A DNA stretch of 27,221 nt from JBCBKP01 sp038746265 (GTDB lineage Bacteria; Planctomycetota; Phycisphaerae; Phycisphaerales; UBA1924). Location: NCBI GenBank assembly GCA_038746265.1, contig JBCDKU010000033.1, positions 1-27,221 of the forward strand, given 5' to 3'. Each line of letters starts with the position of its first letter. Within the stretch, counting starts at the first letter, position 1. The position numbers and the translations under genes are program-made. Positions 24,306-27,221 of the stretch are shown here, in pieces. The notes under the pieces are model-generated. The model saw nothing but the letters and a program-made list of their open reading frames with translations, ran no database searches and was not told the DNA's origin.

Positions 24306-25814
24306 TCAGTTGTCGCGGATCTCGCCGAGATCCACAACGACGCCGTTCGGCTGGTAGTAGTCCACAGCGAGCCGCCGCTCGCGGATCGACGTGAACACCA
24401 CGCCAAGCCGGCCCATGCGTGCGGCAAAGTCCAGATCGGGCCCGCTGGGCCCGGCAAACTCCGCGTTGCGCCGGTCCGCGACCTGCAGGTGAAAGTGCGC
24501 GAGCGCCCGATCCCCGTCGCGGATCGCGTCCTCGCTCGCGATGAACGTCGTATCACCCAGCCGATCGCCCGTGCGGGGCAGGTACAGCTGCGCCCGCGAC
24601 CCGGTCGGGTCGAGCGCCGAGCCCGCCCACAGCAAGCCGCCGTACTCCGTCGTCCGGTCCTCGCGATCGAGCTGCGCGAGATCGATCACGCGCGTCACGA
24701 ACGACTCTGACCGCAGCGCCTCGTCCACCGCGAGCAGCGCGATCAGATCCGCCCACGCCATCGCGTCCTTGTGATCGCGGAAGCGCTCGTCGAGCCCCGA
24801 GCGGTCGATATCGATCTCGGCCGTCCGCCGGTTGAAGGGCCGGCCCTCGAGCCGCGCCTCAACGATCGAGACCAGTTCCTCGCGCGTCGCGCTGAGCCAC
24901 CCGGGCTTCGCGTCCGATGCCCAGCGGATCGGCTCCAGATGAAACAGCCGCAAGCCCTGCCGCTTGCCGCGCGAGAGCGACCTCACCGCGGCCGACACCT
25001 GCGACCGCCACGCCGCGTTGCGGCTGTCCTCATCGCTCGTGACCCGATCGAGCCACTCCAGCTCGCGACCGTTCCGCGGCGCGACGCCGAAGCTCTCGGC
25101 CGATCGGCTGATCGTCCGGATGATCGCGACCGCTTCCGGCGGCCGCTCGATCTCGCTCGCGGTCGTCGCCATGCGGATGAGCTGCTCGCCCGACGGATCG
25201 ATCACACCGAGCACATCCAACGCCGCGCGACGCACGCGCCGCTTGCGGAGTTGCTCACGCTGCCCGGGGATCACCTCCGGCTCGAGCAGCGTCTCGAAGA
25301 GCACCCGCTCGAACGACTCGCCCGGGTGCAGCGCCGCGATCACCGCGGGCTCCTGACGCTCGCCGCCGAACTGCTCGACCTCCGCGAGCCTTCGAACGAG
25401 CGCGGGCGTGACATCGGTCCAGCCGCCGTCCACCGCGGCCGCCATGAACCGCTGCGCCGTGATCGGCTCGACCTCGAGAGGCAGCCGCAGGATCGCCAGC
25501 CGCCGGTTGTCCTCGTCGCCCGCGGGCGTTGTGTCGCTGAGAAGAAGCTCGACCATGACGTCGCGCAGCCGCGCGTTGGTGGCGTCCGTCCAGATCAGAT
25601 CCTTGAACTGCTCCCGCACGATCGGCAGCGAACGCTCGCCGCGCTGCGCCTCAACCCACGCCGTCCGCGCGGCGTTCTCACGCACGAACGACTCAAGCGA
25701 CACGTCGGCGGTGTTGAGCAGCGGGTCACCCTCGACACGGCTTGACCCGCCGCACGAAGCAAGGCCCAGGAACGAAATCAGCACAAGCAACGGCAGGAGA
25801 TTCAGTCGCGACAT
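24306..25814 (-). CDS. Uncharacterised lipoprotein
   Basis: A 502-residue protein starting MSRLNLLPLLVLISFLGLASC, a lipoprotein signal with Cys21 as lipidation site. The remainder is rich in Arg, Glu and Leu and looks mainly alpha-helical from 30 to about 400 (FVRENAARTAWVEAQRGERSLP, repeated helical pairs such as RLRDVMVELLLSD and RRRVRRAALDVLGVID), suggestive of HEAT-like repeats. The last 100 residues are beta-rich (GLLWAGSALDP, TTFIASEDAIRDGDRALAHFHLQ, RLAVDYYQPNGVVVDLGEI). No enzyme motif was found and I do not recognise the family. The frame is open 145 codons further upstream but runs antisense over the NifU gene, so the ATG at 25814 at the lipoprotein signal is chosen. It is the first gene of a probable unit with the M48 protease. 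Confidence 0.82.
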   Translation of the reverse strand: MSRLNLLPLLVLISFLGLASCGGSSRVEGDPLLNTADVSLESFVRENAARTAWVEAQRGERSLPIVREQFKDLIWTDATNARLRDVMVELLLSDTTPAGDEDNRRLAILRLPLEVEPITAQRFMAAAVDGGWTDVTPALVRRLAEVEQFGGERQEPAVIAALHPGESFERVLFETLLEPEVIPGQREQLRKRRVRRAALDVLGVIDPSGEQLIRMATTASEIERPPEAVAIIRTISRSAESFGVAPRNGRELEWLDRVTSDEDSRNAAWRSQVSAAVRSLSRGKRQGLRLFHLEPIRWASDAKPGWLSATREELVSIVEARLEGRPFNRRTAEIDIDRSGLDERFRDHKDAMAWADLIALLAVDEALRSESFVTRVIDLAQLDREDRTTEYGGLLWAGSALDPTGSRAQLYLPRTGDRLGDTTFIASEDAIRDGDRALAHFHLQVADRRNAEFAGPSGPDLDFAARMGRLGVVFTSIRERRLAVDYYQPNGVVVDLGEIRDN

Positions 25815-25923
25815 GATGCAGGATCGACCACCCCGGCGAGATCCGTCCGGGATTGGTCCGGTCTTTCTTGTTGACTTTGGGCAAGACACGACCGATTCTA
25901 AAGAGGAAGCAAGCCGAGGTGTC
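25815..25923. promoter_or_regulatory. Divergent promoter region between lipoprotein and NifU-type genes
   Basis: On the plus strand a TTGACT (25871-25876) lies 17 bases before GATTCT (25894-25899), within an AT-rich stretch. This is a possible sigma-70-type promoter for the NifU-type gene, whose AGGTG ribosome-binding site sits just ahead of the ATG at 25924. The -35 is good, the -10 poor. No clear promoter for the opposite direction was seen. Confidence 0.35.
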
Positions 25924-26196
25924 ATGCGTACAGATTCGACCTCATCCCAAACGAATACCGATTCCGGGGCCGTCGCGATCCGCGTCGCCCAGGTGATCGA
26001 GCGGATCCGCCCCGCCGTCCAGTCCGACGGCGGCGACCTCGAACTCGTCGAGGTTTCGGACACCGGCGTCGTCCGCGTCCGCCTCCACGGGGCCTGTGTC
26101 GGCTGCCCGTCGGCCTCCATGACGCTCAAGGTCGGCATCGAGCGCAACCTGCGGGAGCACGTCCCGGAGGTCACCGCGGTCGAGGCGATCGAGTAG
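25924..26196 (+). CDS. NifU C-terminal-domain (Nfu-type) iron-sulfur cluster protein
   Basis: A 90-residue protein that is almost entirely one NifU C-terminal domain: VIERIRPAVQSDGGDLELVEV (24-44) and the cluster motif GACVGCPSASMTLK with Cys58 and Cys61, then GIERNLREHVPEVTAVEAIE. Two subunits are expected to share a [4Fe-4S] cluster through their CxxC motifs and hand it to target enzymes. It is a stand-alone domain without the N-terminal A-type part of NfuA or the scaffold part of NifU. The true start is the ATG at 25924; a longer frame exists upstream but runs antisense through the lipoprotein gene. It stands alone here, divergent from the lipoprotein unit and followed 173 bp later by csrA; no other Fe-S assembly genes are in the window. 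Confidence 0.93.
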   Translation: MRTDSTSSQTNTDSGAVAIRVAQVIERIRPAVQSDGGDLELVEVSDTGVVRVRLHGACVGCPSASMTLKVGIERNLREHVPEVTAVEAIE

Positions 26197-26305
26197 CGTT
26201 CGATCCGGATAACCGTTCCCACGTCTACCGGACGCGCCCATCCGAGCAAAAGGCGGAATGTTCTCCGCTTTGGCGATCTCTCGGGTGTTCACCGGCTTTG
26301 CCCGC

Positions 26306-26311
26306 TATATT
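26306..26311 (+). promoter_or_regulatory. -10-like TATATT ahead of csrA
   Basis: TATATT is 59 bases before the csrA ATG in an otherwise GC-rich spacer. No good -35 lies 16-18 bases upstream, so it is only a candidate. Confidence 0.3.
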
Positions 26312-26369
26312 GGAAGGCCACGGGTGGCGTGGCGGCATGAGGCCGCCGCGGTGGTACGGGAGTGCTCCG

Positions 26370-26600
26370 ATGCTGGTGATCACGCGTCGTGAGGGTGAGG
26401 AGATCGTGATCGGCGACCCGAGCAATCCGCTCGGCGTGGTCCGGATTGCCTCCGTCAAGGGTGAACGCGTCCGCGTGGCGTTCGAGTTCCCCCGCAACGT
26501 ACAGATCCATCGGCGCGAAGTCGCCGACCAGATCGTGCAGGTCGAAGACGAGGCCAGGCCGGACGTTCTCGCCCGGATCGAGCCCGCGACCTCCGGCTGA
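26370..26600 (+). CDS. csrA: Carbon storage regulator CsrA (translational regulator)
   Basis: A 76-residue CsrA: MLVITRREGEEIVIGD at the N-terminus (beta-1 RNA-binding strand), VKGERVRVAFEFPRNVQIHRREVADQI in the core with Arg48 at the place of E. coli Arg44. It binds GGA-containing hairpins in mRNA leaders and blocks or changes translation and stability. Compared with the E. coli protein there is a four-residue insertion (PSNPLGVVRIAS between Gly15-Asp16 and Val29-Lys30-Gly31) and a longer acidic tail. The upstream in-frame ATG at 26298 is rejected because the CsrA family always begins at MLVxTR, and GGGAG precedes the chosen ATG by about eight bases. In many bacteria csrA lies near flagellar genes; here none are visible. 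It converges with ndk, 33 bp between stops. Confidence 0.95.
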   Translation: MLVITRREGEEIVIGDPSNPLGVVRIASVKGERVRVAFEFPRNVQIHRREVADQIVQVEDEARPDVLARIEPATSG

Positions 26601-26633
26601 CCCCCTGCTCATCAACAACCAGCGACGCGATGC

Positions 26634-27104
26634 TTACTCGGGCGTGCCCGAGGACATGTCGTACACCCACTGGTCGCCCGGACGCTCGTAGCTCAAGACC
26701 TCGCCTGCACCGAAGAACAGACCGAGCTCGCGCTCGGCGGCCTCGGGGCTGTCCGAGCCGTGCACGAGGTTGAAGCTGTTCGAGACGCCGAAGTCGCCGC
26801 GGATGGTGCCGGCGTCGGCCTTCGAGCCGAACGTCGCGCCCATGAGGTTGCGGCAGATCTGGATCGCGCCCACGCCGCGGAGCGCCATCACCACCACGGG
26901 GCTCGAGGTCATGAAGCCGACGAGCCCGTCGTAGAACGGCTTGCCCTGGTGGTCCTGGTAGTGCGTCGAGGCGAGCTCGTTCGAGATCTGCATCAGCTTC
27001 ATGCCGACGATCTGCAGGCCCTTGCGCTCGAAACGCGAGATGATCTCGCCGGTGATCGCGCGCTGGACGGCGTCGGGCTTGAGGATGATCAGCGTGGTTT
27101 CCAT
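26634..27104 (-). CDS. ndk: Nucleoside diphosphate kinase
   Basis: A 156-residue cytosolic enzyme that moves the gamma-phosphate from ATP to nucleoside diphosphates through a phospho-histidine. Visible signature: TLIILKPDAVQR (Lys9), the binding residues GKPFYDGLVGFMTSSPVV, ICRNLMGATF (Arg85), TIRGDFG and NLVHGSDSPEAAERE with catalytic His115. The length fits the family (E. coli 143) with a short C-terminal extension (YDMSSGTPE). The open frame reaches 27200, but METTLIILKPD is the family start, and GGAG lies about eight bases upstream of the ATG at 27104. Single gene facing csrA. The remaining 117 bases to the window edge hold its leader, with no other gene seen. Confidence 0.96.
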   Translation of the reverse strand: METTLIILKPDAVQRAITGEIISRFERKGLQIVGMKLMQISNELASTHYQDHQGKPFYDGLVGFMTSSPVVVMALRGVGAIQICRNLMGATFGSKADAGTIRGDFGVSNSFNLVHGSDSPEAAERELGLFFGAGEVLSYERPGDQWVYDMSSGTPE

Positions 27105-27221
27105 CGGGTGGCTCCGTGTAGGTGTCTTCGACTGGTCGATTCGCGCGGACTTTAGGCCCCGAGGGCCTCCGCCCTGAGCGCTCAACGCTACAAAAAGCAA
27201 CGGGCGGGGACACTCGTCCCC

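Overview
The window looks like a chromosome segment from a high-GC planctomycete, most probably of the Phycisphaerae/Phycisphaerales type. The reasons are: many secreted proteins ending in short dockerin-like modules built on a D-x-N/D-x-D-G-x-x-N-I-S-D-L-F core; a protein ending in a PAPG...RRRR sorting tail; a prepilin-type protein with an H-X9-DG motif; abundant sulfatases; and a CsrA with a four-residue insertion. No mobile element, CRISPR array or rRNA was seen. Taxonomy is inferred from protein style only.

Layout. 1-4826 (+) is a tightly packed secreted-enzyme cassette: the 3' end of an Fn3/dockerin protein, a PhoD-like metallophosphatase, a GH16 glycoside hydrolase and a lipoprotein sulfatase. 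The last three are joined by ATGA and GTGA stop/start overlaps. Facing it on the minus strand, 4833-8718 encodes a PAPG-tail surface protein and a giant sulfatase carrying a beta-rich region, LamG and two dockerin-like modules. Together these suggest breakdown of a sulfated polysaccharide. 8930-11673 (-) is a bacteriophytochrome sensor kinase with a receiver domain in the -1 frame directly after its stop codon. 11906-11979 (-) is a tRNA gene with a CGC anticodon. 12001-13925 (-) is a GTGA-coupled pair (dockerin surface protein, then prepilin-like protein) preceded by a clear cobalamin riboswitch at 14074-14313.

14759-16522 (+) holds two tandem paralogous secreted dockerin proteins. A large secreted BNR/sortilin-type beta-propeller protein follows (16731-19868). 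Then come minus-strand housekeeping or metabolic genes: a class III aminotransferase, an M20 metallopeptidase, an M48 membrane metalloprotease and an uncharacterised lipoprotein. The right end has a divergent NifU-type Fe-S protein, CsrA, and the convergent nucleoside diphosphate kinase.

The points most worth a second look are: the bilin pocket of the phytochrome, where the His equivalent to DrBphP His260 is Cys and the conserved Asp207 is Glu; the CTGA junction between kinase and receiver; the CGC tRNA that lacks the G3:U70 alanine identity pair and has a Val-like anticodon loop; and the B12 riboswitch that controls a surface dockerin protein plus a pseudopilin. All calls come from reading the sequence; no database search was run.
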